Shown here: positions 24,207 through 32,200 of the stretch, piece by piece
Layout of the letters: every line of letters begins with the position of its first letter
Numbering within the stretch: the first letter of the stretch is position 1
Assembly (NCBI GenBank): GCA_947573925.1
Contig: CANPHS010000007.1
Coordinates: forward strand, 1-39,092
From: an uncultured Enterorhabdus sp.
GTDB lineage: Bacteria > Actinomycetota > Coriobacteriia > Coriobacteriales > Eggerthellaceae
Direction: 5' to 3'
Length of the DNA: 39,092 nucleotides
The notes under the pieces: model-generated
Databases searched by the model: none
Told to the model about the DNA's origin: nothing
What the model saw: the letters and a program-made list of their open reading frames with translations, nothing else
Made by a program: the position numbers and the translations under genes

Positions 24207-24381
24207 GGGGCGCTCCTTCCGTTGGGGTTTCGGGTGATTCTACCCCTTCGCGGGGCGCCGCGGCCCTAGGTTTTTCCGAAGGCCGGCCCACAATCTCATA
24301 ACAGGCGCGAAACGCAGGTGCAGCAACCTGCTTCCGGGAACTACCATACAGGCACCGACACCCCCGCCCAAGGAGGTCCCC

Positions 24382-26019
24382 ATGCTGGAGAACGATCGCA
24401 TCAAAGTGGCCCAGGGCCAAAAGCCCTGCTACCTGCTGCTCAACCAGGCGAACCGCCACGGGCTCGTGGCCGGGGCGTCGGGCACGGGCAAGACCGTCAC
24501 GGTGAAGGTGCTGGCCGAGGCGTTTTCCCAGGCCGGCGTGCCGGTGTTCATGGCCGACGTGAAGGGCGACGTCCTCGGCATCGCCCAGCCCGGCGACGAC
24601 ACGCCGGCCATCCGCGAGCGGGCGGCGAAGCTGGGCGCCGAAGGGTGGGAACCCGCGGGCTGCCCTACACGCCGGTGGGACATGCTCGGCGGCGACGGCA
24701 TTCCCGTGCGCGTGACCGTGTCGGACATGGGGCCCGACCTCCTGTCCCGGCTGCTGGACCTCACCGACGTGCAGGCCGGGGTGCTGGCCGTGGCCTTCCG
24801 TGTGGCCGACGACAATGGCATGCTGCTCATTGACCTGAAGGACCTCCGCGCCATGCTCACCTACCTGGGCGAGCACGCGAAGGACGTGGAACTGACCTAC
24901 GGCCGCGTGTCGAGCCAGTCCATCGGCGCCATCCAGCGGGCGCTGCTCGCCGTGGAGGAGGAAGGCGGCGACATCTTCTTCGGCGAACCGGCCCTGGAGC
25001 TGACCGACTGGCTGACCTGCGACGACGCCGGCCGCGGCATCGTGAACGTGCTGGCAGCCGAGCGGCTCATGGCCAGCCCGCGCATCTACGCCATGTTCCT
25101 GCTGTGGATGCTCGGCGAGCTGTACGAGACCCTGCCGGAAGTGGGTGACGTGGACCGCCCGAAGTTCGTGTTCTTCTTCGACGAGGCCCACCTGCTGTTC
25201 AACGACATGCCGAAGGAGCTGACCGACAAAATCGTGCAGACGGTGAAGCTCATCCGCTCCAAGGGCGTGGGGCTCTACTTCATCAGCCAGTCGGCCGCCG
25301 ACATCCCCGACGCGGTGCTGGCCCAGCTCTCGAACCGCATCCAGCACGGGCTGCGGGCCTACACGCCGGCCGAGCAGAAGGCCGTGCGGGCCGCGACCGA
25401 GTCGTTCCGCGAGAACCCCGCCTTCGACGCCGCCGAGGCGCTTTTGGAAGTGGGCACCGGCGAGGCCTTGGTGTCGTGTCTGAACGAGGACGGCCAGCCT
25501 TGCGTGGTGGAACGGGCGAAGGTGCTGCCGCCGCAATGCCTCATGGCGGCCCCGTCGGAGGAAACCGTGGAAGCGGTGCGGGCGGCCAGCGCCCCGCTCA
25601 TGGAGAAGTACGGCCAGGCGGTGGACCGCGAGAGCCCCTACGAGCTCATCAACGCCGCGCGGGCCGAGGCAGCCGAGCCCGACGCCCTGACGAAGGAGCG
25701 GGAAGCCCTGGAAGCCGAGCGGGCCGCCTTCGAGAAGGAAAAGGCCGCCGCCGAGGCCAAGGCCCAGAAGGAGGCCGAGCGCGAGGCCGCCGCTGCCGCG
25801 AAGGCCGCGGAACGCGAGGCTGCCAAAGCCGAAGCCGCCGCGCAGCGCGAAGCGGAGCGAGCCGCCCGCGAGGCCGAGCACGAAGCAGAGCGAGCGGCCA
25901 AGGCCGAGGCGAAGCAACGCGAGCAGATGGCGAAAACGGTGAACTCCGTCATCGGTCAGATCGGCCGCGAAGCCGGCCGACAGCTCATGCGCGGCCTCTT
26001 CGGCAACCTGCGTCGGTAG
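24382..26019 (+). CDS. HerA-like DUF853 ATPase with coiled-coil tail
   Basis: 545 aa. The P-loop is GASGTGKT (residues 31-38) and Walker B FVFFFDEAHLLF. The ISQSAADIPDAVLAQLSNRIQHGLRAYTP segment is characteristic of DUF853/YjgR, a HerA-FtsK type ATPase group of unknown cellular role. Residues about 430-520 are an Ala/Glu/Arg/Lys coiled coil. The tail IGQIGREAGRQLMRGLFGNLRR closely follows the usual DUF853 ending. AAGGAGG precedes the ATG by five bases. It is monocistronic with its own terminator and converges on the YejK-like gene. Confidence 0.9.
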   Translation: MLENDRIKVAQGQKPCYLLLNQANRHGLVAGASGTGKTVTVKVLAEAFSQAGVPVFMADVKGDVLGIAQPGDDTPAIRERAAKLGAEGWEPAGCPTRRWDMLGGDGIPVRVTVSDMGPDLLSRLLDLTDVQAGVLAVAFRVADDNGMLLIDLKDLRAMLTYLGEHAKDVELTYGRVSSQSIGAIQRALLAVEEEGGDIFFGEPALELTDWLTCDDAGRGIVNVLAAERLMASPRIYAMFLLWMLGELYETLPEVGDVDRPKFVFFFDEAHLLFNDMPKELTDKIVQTVKLIRSKGVGLYFISQSAADIPDAVLAQLSNRIQHGLRAYTPAEQKAVRAATESFRENPAFDAAEALLEVGTGEALVSCLNEDGQPCVVERAKVLPPQCLMAAPSEETVEAVRAASAPLMEKYGQAVDRESPYELINAARAEAAEPDALTKEREALEAERAAFEKEKAAAEAKAQKEAEREAAAAAKAAEREAAKAEAAAQREAERAAREAEHEAERAAKAEAKQREQMAKTVNSVIGQIGREAGRQLMRGLFGNLRR

Positions 26020-26035
26020 CCTCTTCCGCACGAAT

Positions 26036-26057
26036 CCGTGCAAATGCACGGCTTTTT
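26036..26057 (+). terminator. Rho-independent terminator after the DUF853 gene
   Basis: CCGTGCA, AA, TGCACGG and then CTTTTT. The stem forms the left edge of dispersed repeat copy B. Confidence 0.75.
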
Positions 26058-26123
26058 GCAACCGAAACGTACAAAGCTGCCCTGAATCCGCCATTTTCCG
26101 GCAACGAGGCGTACATTTGCACG
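26036..26123. repeat. Dispersed intergenic repeat, copy B
   Basis: Core AAACGTACAAA-N34-CGTACATTTGCACG (26065-26123) with GCACGGCTTTTTGCAACCG on its left, matching 11625-11712. Confidence 0.65.
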
Positions 26124-26194
26124 GATTCTCGTCACGGCCAACCGTGCGAGGCCCCGTGCCCCGCAGGCCCCGTGCCCCGCGGGCGCCCCGAGCC

Positions 26195-27256
26195 CTAGCG
26201 GTTCTCGATGGCGCCGATGTTCTTCAGCGCGATCTCGATGCGGCCGTCGGGGGTGCTGAAGAACTCGATGAAGTCGGGGTTCTCGCCGTATTCCGCGGGG
26301 AATGTCAGCTCGATGCCCGTGTCGGTGCGGATCTTGTGGTTCTTCGTCACCCGCTTGGCCACGGCCTTCTCCACCACCACGCGCTCGGGCAGGGCGCCCT
26401 CGTTCACCGCGGCCTCGAAGCGCTCCTGCAGCACCGGTTCGTCGGCGAACACCTCGCGGCCCAGTTCGTGGGCGTCCACCTCGTCGGACTCCTCGGCGTT
26501 CTCGGCCACGTAGGCCTTGGCCCGCGCCATGGCCCAGGCGGTGTTGGCGCCGTACTCCTCGGCCACCTCTTCCACCACCGTGGTCACCGCCTGCAGCACC
26601 TCCTTGCTGGAGGCCTCCATGGAGCATTGCAACAGGCCGTCGGGGATAATCCAGCGCTTCTCGCCGGCAATTTCCCGCTCCTTGTCGGTGAACCACACGG
26701 CCAGCGTATCGCCGTCGATGAGCGCGAAGGACGTCACCTTCTGCGAAGGGTTCGGCAGGATGGCGTGGTGCCGCGCGATGGTGGTGGCGGTGTCGCCGAA
26801 GTCGTTGCTGCCCACCTCGTGCATGTAGGCCTGGCGGCTCTCCAGCAAGATGATGGCGAAGTACCGCGTGCCGCGCCCCTTGTAGGCAGCCTCGGCCTCC
26901 TCGTCGGTCATCACGCGCACGGTCTCGTCCAAGTCGCCCTCGAAGTCGATGACGAGCAGGTCGCAGGACGGGGTCTTCTCCATCTGGGACAGCTCGCCCA
27001 CCAAGTACTCGCCGATCTGCTGCGACAGCCCCACGAAGTCGCGCTCGCCGCGGAAGTAGGCCCGCAGCTCTTCCGCAAACAGGCTGTTTGCCGCGAAGGT
27101 GCCGCGCTTGCTGTCCAGGTTGCCCACCGCCCGCTTGGCCTGGCTCGTCACGTAGCGCTTCGCCACCTTGTTCCCCAAATCCATTTCCGTCTGGGCGAAC
27201 ACATTCACGCAGGATGTGAAATCGAACACGTGCAAAATGGCCTTGTTGATGTTCAT
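26195..27256 (-). CDS. YejK/NdpA-like nucleoid-associated protein
   Basis: 353 aa, close to the 37-kDa nucleoid-associated (NA37/YejK) family. The start INKAILHVFDF and the central long acidic-helix regions, plus ARHHAILPNPSQKVTSFALIDG, fit that family. It is cytosolic; family members bind the nucleoid but the mechanism is unclear. The start is taken at ATG 27256 (MNINKAIL) rather than the 13-codon longer track start, with GGAAG upstream. It converges with the HerA-like ATPase gene. A 24-bp inverted repeat lies just upstream. Confidence 0.75.
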   Translation of the reverse strand: MNINKAILHVFDFTSCVNVFAQTEMDLGNKVAKRYVTSQAKRAVGNLDSKRGTFAANSLFAEELRAYFRGERDFVGLSQQIGEYLVGELSQMEKTPSCDLLVIDFEGDLDETVRVMTDEEAEAAYKGRGTRYFAIILLESRQAYMHEVGSNDFGDTATTIARHHAILPNPSQKVTSFALIDGDTLAVWFTDKEREIAGEKRWIIPDGLLQCSMEASSKEVLQAVTTVVEEVAEEYGANTAWAMARAKAYVAENAEESDEVDAHELGREVFADEPVLQERFEAAVNEGALPERVVVEKAVAKRVTKNHKIRTDTGIELTFPAEYGENPDFIEFFSTPDGRIEIALKNIGAIENR

Positions 27257-27281
27257 CGGCCGGGCTTCCTTTCGCTCGCTT

Positions 27282-27382
27282 ACGAAACCTCCCATTTTGC
27301 AGCCATTTCAAACTCCTATTATGACCTGGGATAACTCAAGTTTCGCCAGATCAGAAGCTGGCTGCAAAAAGGGAGGTTTCGT
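27282..27382. repeat. 101-bp element with 24-bp inverted repeats (MITE-like)
   Basis: ACGAAACCTCCCATTTTGCAGCCA (27282-27305) and its complement at 27359-27382 differ at one position. The 53-bp centre is AT-richer than the flanks. It lies 26 bp upstream of the yejK-like ATG, so it is also in that gene's leader or promoter. Confidence 0.65.
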
Positions 27383-27453
27383 CATTCTCGGGTCGTTTCC
27401 ATCGCCTGGAGCCATTATAGGGGAAGGCGGCCGAACCCGTGAGTGCGGGAGCC

Positions 27454-28278
27454 CTAGGCGGTTTCGAACCAAATGTTGAGGTCGGCGGGGGTGTTGATGC
27501 CCGGCACGGTACCGGTGTTGGTGTACTGCCACAGGGCGAAGTTGAAGGGAGCCGAAGGGGCTTCCACCCCGTATTCCGCCAGCCACAGCGGCCACGCCCG
27601 ACGCTCGTTCGCGGTCAGGCGCAGCAGATCGGTTTGGTTGCCATACAGCATGGGGGCGTAGCCGGCCTGGGCCACCGCCTCGCAAAAAGCCCGGGCATTG
27701 GCCGTGAACTGATGGGCGGGCAAATCGTTGGCCCGGGCGCCGTCGATATCCACGGGCTCGTGGTCGTAGGCCACGTACTGGAACGATGCGCCGCCCTGCT
27801 CGGCCACGCGCAGCTGCTCCATGGCGAAGGCGGCTTCCTCACGGGCCTCATCCTCGTTCACCGACTGCGAGAAAAAGTACGCGCTGAGCGGTATACCGGC
27901 TCGGGTGGCCCCGTCGGCATTCTGGAAGAAGAACTCGTCCACCCCGAGCAGCCCCTCGGTGGCACCGCGATTCCCAATGCGCACGAAGGCGAATTGCACG
28001 CCGGCAGCGGCCACGGCCTCCCAGTCGACCCGCTGCTGGTGCTCGGACACGTCCACGCCCCAACGGGAAACGACGGCATCGCCCCCATAATAGACTGGAC
28101 GCCCCTCTTCCCAGCGCAAGTTCGCCCAGTTGTAAGGGCACGGATCATCTTGCGAGGCCGATGACGACGAACCCTTCGTGCCACAACCAGCAAGCAACCC
28201 CGCAGCCGTCAGGGTGCTCAATCCCACGAAAGCGCGACGCGTGAGTAATGAACGAGCCTGTGATATGAGTAATGTCAT
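27454..28278 (-). CDS. GH25 lysozyme-like lipoprotein
   Basis: 274 aa. The leader has LTRRAFVGLSTLTAAGLLAGC, a lipobox with Cys32 (Tat-like RR also present), so it is probably anchored on the cell surface. The GH25 fold begins WGVDVSEHQQRVDWEAVAAAGVQFAFVRIG. Asp76 and the DxE pair Asp172/Glu174 (YDHEPVD) match the catalytic acids of muramidases, and PMLYGNQTDLL and LWLAEYG are typical later motifs. It should cleave peptidoglycan at N-acetylmuramic acid. It lies downstream of the decayed fetB-like gene on the same strand. Confidence 0.92.
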   Translation of the reverse strand: MTLLISQARSLLTRRAFVGLSTLTAAGLLAGCGTKGSSSSASQDDPCPYNWANLRWEEGRPVYYGGDAVVSRWGVDVSEHQQRVDWEAVAAAGVQFAFVRIGNRGATEGLLGVDEFFFQNADGATRAGIPLSAYFFSQSVNEDEAREEAAFAMEQLRVAEQGGASFQYVAYDHEPVDIDGARANDLPAHQFTANARAFCEAVAQAGYAPMLYGNQTDLLRLTANERRAWPLWLAEYGVEAPSAPFNFALWQYTNTGTVPGINTPADLNIWFETA

Positions 28279-28311
28279 GGGATCTTCTTCAAACGGACGA
28301 ACAAACCGCGC

Positions 28312-28746
28312 CTATTTTACGCCATCATCGCGCAGAGCGGGGCTGAGGTAGAAGCCGTCGGACGAGAAACGCTTTCTATAGGTGAGAAAGCAGATCATCA
28401 CGATGGCAAGCGTGGTGGCCGCCGAGGACAGGGTATTGCCGAGAATCATGCCTGAGATGGGAATGAGGTCCTGGGCGTTGTACCACGGATTCGCATGAAT
28501 GATGCCATCCACCACGATAAACGCGATGACCATCGATGACACAAAAATGGAGAGGAACACGTCGAACCACAGCCCGCGCACCGCATGCTTCGTGCGACCC
28601 ACGGCAATTTGGGTGGCTGCCAGGGTCATGGCCAAAAGCACCAGGCACACGAGCCACCAGCTTTGGTAGCGGAACAAATACACCAGCAGAAAGCCCATGG
28701 CCAGAAGCTGCAGAAACGCCCGCACCGTGACCTTTTTGCTACACAA
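28312..28746 (-). pseudogene. Decayed FetB/YbbM-like (UPF0014) iron-export permease
   Basis: 144-aa open frame. VRAFLQLLAMGFLLVYLFRYQSWWL and WYNAQDLIPISGMILGNTL match the N-terminal half of FetB/YbbM permeases, usually about 250-270 aa. The first helix is absent (the frame opens at a TTG with no clear ribosome site). After GMILGNTL the sequence passes directly to SSAATTLAIVMICFLTYRKRF, which looks like the last helix of the family. This suggests an internal deletion of around 100 codons. No FetA ATPase is adjacent. It could still be expressed as a small membrane protein, but function as an exporter is unlikely. Confidence 0.55.
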
Positions 28747-28835
28747 CAGTTCCGAACGAAAGGGGGCACTCCAACACCCGCGAAGCTACTCGGAAGCCCC
28801 TCGGAAGCCCACGTCGCATCCCTTCCTCGACTGAA

Positions 28836-28915
28836 AATCGCGCCAATCGCGCCATAATCGCGCCAATCGCGCCATAATCGCGCCATAATCGCGCCAATCG
28901 CGCCATAATCGCGCC
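28836..28915. repeat. Array of eight AATCGCGCC iterons
   Basis: Starts at 28836, 28845, 28856, 28865, 28876, 28887, 28896 and 28907, with spacings of 9, 11, 9, 11, 11, 9 and 11 bp. Every 11-bp step creates a CATAAT hexamer, so -10-like elements are embedded in the array. It ends 28 bp before the GTG start of the regulator. Confidence 0.85.
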
Positions 28916-28943
28916 ATAGCACCATTCCAGAAAGGAACCGACC

Positions 28944-30395
28944 GTGGGCGCACAGGAACTGCAACGCATCATTGCCGAGGGAGAAAACGAGCGCCTCGAG
29001 TTCAAACGCTGTGGCAATCAGCCTGAAAAGGACCTCTTCGAGTCCATTTGCTCCTTCGCCAACACGTTCGGCGGCGTCATATTGCTCGGCGTGGAAGACG
29101 ACGGAACCCTCTGCGGCATCGATCCGGACAACGTGCTTTCCATCACGCGGAACATCCTCAACGTCGTCAACAACCCCAATGCCTTCGATATGCCCGTTCC
29201 CCTGGAGTTCGAGCACATCGCCATCGACGGCCGCCAAGTCGTCAAGATCGACGTTCCCAACAGCCCCCAGATGCACAGCTTCAAAGGCCGGGTCTTCGAG
29301 CGCCGGGGCGATGCCGACATGGTGGTGCGCGGGAGTGCCCCACTGGCAGAGCTGTGCATTCGCAAGCAGGGTATCTACACCGAGCAACGCATTTTCGAGC
29401 ACGTGACCTTCGACGACCTGCGCCCCGATCTCATCGACGAGGCGCGACGCGCCGCTCTGGCGAAGCGCCAGGATCACCCGTGGGGCGCCATGACCAACGA
29501 GCAACTGGTGGAATCAGCGGGGCTCTTCGGGAAGGACTACGCCACAGGGAAGGTGGGCTACAACCTGGCCGCCATCGTCCTGCTGGGAAAGGATGGCACC
29601 ATCCGCTCACTCTGTCCCGCCTACAAGACCGACGCCCTCGTGCGCACCCACGACGTGGAGCGCTACGACGACCGCCTGATCGTGACCACCAATCTTCTGG
29701 ACGCCTACCGCCTCCTCGCCGATTTCGGGCGCAAGCACCTGCCCGACCGGTTCGCCATGGAGGGGGACTACGCCGTGAGCCCCCGCGACACCATCCTGCG
29801 CGAGCTTCTGGTGAACTGCCTCGTTCACCGGGAGTTCACGAGTCCCTTTCCCGCCAAGGTCGTTATTGACCGCGAGGGCATTCGCACCGAGAACGCCAGC
29901 CGCGCCTCATTCGAGGGGCCCTTGGAGCCCGACACGTTCAACCCGCTGCCGAAAAATCCGATCATCGCATCGTTCTTTTCCCATATCGGCCTGACCGAGG
30001 AATTGGGCAGCGGCACCCAGAAGCTGTTCAGAAGCTCGCGTCTGTATACGGGCCGCGACCCGGAGCTGGAAGAAGGCCTCGTGTTCCGTGCCTTCGTGCC
30101 GACAATCCCAGCAACGAACGCGACGAGCGCTTCGGCTTCCCCGCAGCCCCGGCCCCCCGAGGCCACCGTGTCCGAAACACAGACCACCGCGACCACCGTT
30201 GCGACGGGCGGCATTCTCAGCGAGGCACTGGCTCTGGCAACTCGTCCGGAAGGCCTGCGCACGGCCGATCTCGTAGAGGCCGGCCATTCCCGCCGCACCG
30301 CCCAGCGAGCCATCAAAGAGCTTACGGAACAGGGATGTCTCGTACCTCACGGCAACGGCCGCAGCCGCGTGTACCGGTGCAGCAAGCAGAGCTAG
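28944..30395 (+). CDS. AlbA_2 / HATPase-type transcriptional regulator, second copy
   Basis: 483 aa. The N-terminal AlbA_2 domain has ENERLEFKR (14-22) and FANTFGGVILLGVEDDG (38-54). The ATPase-like region has LRELLVNCLVHREF and TEELGSGTQKL. A Thr/Ala/Pro-rich linker (about 390-420) leads to a C-terminal winged helix (LRTADLVEAGHSRRTAQRAIKELTEQGCL). It starts at GTG with AAAGGA seven bases upstream. Same architecture as 9227-10687 but very different in sequence, and with a different iteron array before it, so it is a paralog family member and not a recent duplicate. Likely an autoregulated DNA-binding protein; targets unknown. Confidence 0.85.
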   Translation: MGAQELQRIIAEGENERLEFKRCGNQPEKDLFESICSFANTFGGVILLGVEDDGTLCGIDPDNVLSITRNILNVVNNPNAFDMPVPLEFEHIAIDGRQVVKIDVPNSPQMHSFKGRVFERRGDADMVVRGSAPLAELCIRKQGIYTEQRIFEHVTFDDLRPDLIDEARRAALAKRQDHPWGAMTNEQLVESAGLFGKDYATGKVGYNLAAIVLLGKDGTIRSLCPAYKTDALVRTHDVERYDDRLIVTTNLLDAYRLLADFGRKHLPDRFAMEGDYAVSPRDTILRELLVNCLVHREFTSPFPAKVVIDREGIRTENASRASFEGPLEPDTFNPLPKNPIIASFFSHIGLTEELGSGTQKLFRSSRLYTGRDPELEEGLVFRAFVPTIPATNATSASASPQPRPPEATVSETQTTATTVATGGILSEALALATRPEGLRTADLVEAGHSRRTAQRAIKELTEQGCLVPHGNGRSRVYRCSKQS

Positions 30396-30575
30396 CCCTC
30401 GGATGCGCAGGGCCTGCGATGCCCTGGCAACAAGTTGGCAAAGGGACGCCGCCCTCCTCGTCGCGCCGGCTCGCAGGCCCTCTAAGATAGGTGACGTACC
30501 TGCGGCGCGGGCGAAGGACCTGCGCCTTTTCCGCGGCTGCTTCGGCGGCCACGCAATCATGAAAGAAGGTTTCCC

Positions 30576-31112
30576 ATGGCTGAATCAACGATGGTTCTGC
30601 ATCAGCTGAAAACGGCGGCCAACTACAGCAAGCTGGCCATGCACAAATGCGGCCCGCGCAGCTTCAAAGAGGGGCAGGGCGCCCTGGTGAAGGTGCTCTA
30701 CAAGTTCGGTGACGGCAAACTGTCGCTCGGCAAGTTGAAGGAGCATTTGGGCTGGAGCGGCCACGAGGTACTGGCCGTGGCCGAGAAGGCCCAGGCCAAC
30801 GGCTACGTGGCCTTCGCCACCAGCAAGAAGGGCAAGTTGCGCGTGAAGCTGACCGAGAAGGGCACGCTCGTCATTAAGAAGCGCCTGGCCGCCGAGGACC
30901 GCGCTGCCGACGAGGTGCTGGCGGGCCTCTCCGACAAAGAACGCGCGTGCCTGGTGAAGCTCTGCGGCAAGGTGATCGACACCTGCCAGGCCATGGGCGT
31001 CGACTACCGCACCATCGCCGTCAAGGGCAACCCCGACCGCAAGCCGGGCCGCCACCATGGCCACCACGGCCACCGCTGCGGCTGCCACGGCCACCGCAGT
31101 CATCGCCGATAA
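30576..31112 (+). CDS. Winged-helix (MarR-like) protein with His/Cys-rich C-terminus
   Basis: 178 aa. Residues about 30-110 look like a winged helix-turn-helix (LVKVLYKFGDGKLSLGKLKEHLGWSGHEVLAVAEKAQANGYVAF, then a wing KKGKLRVKLTEKG). The last 20 residues hold eight His and two Cys (HHGHHGHRCGCHGHRSH), a probable metal-binding tail. AGAAGG precedes the ATG. A metal-responsive regulator is an inference from the tail; a Ni/Zn-storage-like or purely structural role cannot be excluded. A strong terminator separates it from the DUF2148 gene. Confidence 0.75.
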   Translation: MAESTMVLHQLKTAANYSKLAMHKCGPRSFKEGQGALVKVLYKFGDGKLSLGKLKEHLGWSGHEVLAVAEKAQANGYVAFATSKKGKLRVKLTEKGTLVIKKRLAAEDRAADEVLAGLSDKERACLVKLCGKVIDTCQAMGVDYRTIAVKGNPDRKPGRHHGHHGHRCGCHGHRSHRR

Positions 31113-31165
31113 ACGCCGCCAAGACGCCCGGCGTCTCCTCTCCCGCTTTCGCCTGCCATTTCCAC

Positions 31166-31198
31166 CGAGACCCCGTATTCCCCGGGGTCTCGTTTTTT
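31166..31198 (+). terminator. Rho-independent terminator after the His-rich wHTH gene
   Basis: CGAGACCCC and GGGGTCTCG (perfect 9 bp) followed by TTTTTT. Confidence 0.92.
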
Positions 31199-31277
31199 CG
31201 CAGCGTTGCGAACTTTCGAGAGTATGATGGGACGCAACAGCCGAAGTGAACCGAAGCGATGCGAAAGCGAGGCGACC

Positions 31278-31802
31278 ATGATCTACAACGAACGCGAGCT
31301 GCGACGGGAACAGGCATTGGATATCGCCCAGAAGATGTGCGTGGCGGCGCGGACGGCCCCCAAGGGCAAAGGCATCGACATCGTGGAGTGTGCCGTGGTG
31401 GACGGCGATGAGCAGGAGGCGCTTGCCCACACCATGGAAGCCATCGGCGAAGAGCGCGGCCACGAATTCTTCCTGCGTGATGCCGGCTGCGTGCGCCAGA
31501 GCCTGGCCGTGGTGCTCGTGGGCACCCGCACGAAGATGCAGGGCCTCAACTGCGCCCGCTGCGGCTTTGCCACCTGCGGCGAGAAGCCAGCGGCGGTCCC
31601 CTGCGAGGTGAACGCCGTAGACGTGGGCATCGCCCTGGGCTCGGCCGCAGCCAAGGGCGCCGACTACCGCGTGGACACCCGCATCATGTTCTCCGCCGGC
31701 GTCGCCGCCGAACGTCTGGGCCTACTCGGCGAAGGCGTCGGCCAAATCTACGCCATCCCGGTGAGCATCAGCTCGAAGAGCCCCCTGTTCGACAGAGGGT
31801 AA
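31278..31802 (+). CDS. DUF2148 (ferredoxin-like domain) protein
   Basis: 174 aa. The core CARCGFATCGEKPA is the Cys cluster of DUF2148, a family of small proteins thought to bind a metal or Fe-S center and often found in strict anaerobes and archaea. The surrounding GKGIDIVECAVVDGDE and DVGIALGSAAAKGADYRVDTRIMFS segments fit the whole domain. Start ATG 31278 is chosen by homology boundary; the ribosome site (GCGAGG) is modest and the ORF track begins 24 codons earlier. Function unknown. Confidence 0.8.
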   Translation: MIYNERELRREQALDIAQKMCVAARTAPKGKGIDIVECAVVDGDEQEALAHTMEAIGEERGHEFFLRDAGCVRQSLAVVLVGTRTKMQGLNCARCGFATCGEKPAAVPCEVNAVDVGIALGSAAAKGADYRVDTRIMFSAGVAAERLGLLGEGVGQIYAIPVSISSKSPLFDRG

Positions 31803-31805
31803 TGA

Positions 31806-31821
31806 GCGCCAATCGCGCCAT
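31806..31821. promoter_or_regulatory. Solitary copy of the AATCGCGCC iteron motif
   Basis: GCGCCAATCGCGCCAT repeats the double-iteron text of the array at 28836-28915, immediately after the DUF2148 stop. It may be a second binding site of the 28944 regulator or a chance match. Confidence 0.35.
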
Positions 31822-31955
31822 CACCACGCTGACAATACATTTGATTGGCAGTCCCTTTCTTGGTGAACTTGTTCGACTTTGGAACAAGTTGGGCCGCATC
31901 CCCAAAAAGTTCTGGGTCTGCTCTGGGTTTTTCGGGCCGTTTGACCCAGAAGCAG

Positions 31956-31987
31956 CAAAAAGGTCAGCAGCGATAAGCTGCTGACCT
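31956..31987 (-). terminator. Terminator of the tRNA-Met gene
   Basis: On the minus strand AGGTCAGCAGC, TTATC, GCTGCTGACCT (perfect 11-bp stem) and then TTTTTGC. It lies nine bases beyond the CCA end of the tRNA fragment. The DNA between 31822 and 31955 shows only small hairpins (AACTTGTTC / GAACAAGTT at 31866-31890) and no gene. Confidence 0.85.
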
Positions 31988-31996
31988 GGCATTTCT

Positions 31997-32041
31997 TGGT
32001 CGCGGGGGGCGGATTTGAACCACCGACCTTCGGGTTATGAG
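31997..32041 (-). tRNA. 3' fragment of an initiator-type tRNA-Met(CAT): attachment site
   Basis: The minus strand reads CTCATAACCCGAAGGTCGG followed by TGGTTCAAATCCGCCCCCCGCGACCA: anticodon loop with CAT, 3' anticodon stem, variable loop, TpsiC arm (GGTGG TTCAAAT CCGCC), acceptor strand CCCCGCG, discriminator A and encoded CCA. 5' of the loop the sequence (CCGCGTC) no longer pairs with the stem, so the 5' half is missing. It is the displaced attachment-site remnant left by an element that integrated into the 3' half of the gene. Next to an integrase this marks the left element boundary. Confidence 0.85.
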
Positions 32042-32200
32042 GACGCGGAGGTCAAGTTCAGTCCAACCTAGCTCAAACCAAGAAATAGCAGCCGCCTCGC
32101 AAAACGCCTGATAGGGATCCTAGTTCTTATGGGGGCCTCAATGGGCCTTCGTTAATACTACCCGATTCAAGCCAGCTCGTGCTACTGGTTTTTAGTGAAT

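Noticed and set aside
22843-26094. 1083-aa minus-strand ORF
   Set aside because: Overlaps the well-supported membrane protein, pyridoxal kinase and DUF853 genes in other frames, and its composition is shadow-like.
26020-26194. Additional small gene between DUF853 and the yejK-like gene
   Set aside because: The space is filled by a terminator and dispersed repeat copy B; no ORF with a start site.
28836-28915. CRISPR-like array
   Set aside because: Units are 9 bp with 0-2 bp between them and no spacers, so it is an iteron array.
31802-31984. 60-aa ORF between DUF2148 and the tRNA fragment
   Set aside because: It runs through the tRNA terminator, has no ribosome site and no recognisable sequence.
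31997-32041. Complete tRNA gene
   Set aside because: Only the anticodon loop to CCA end is present; the 5' strand of the anticodon stem and the D-arm are absent.
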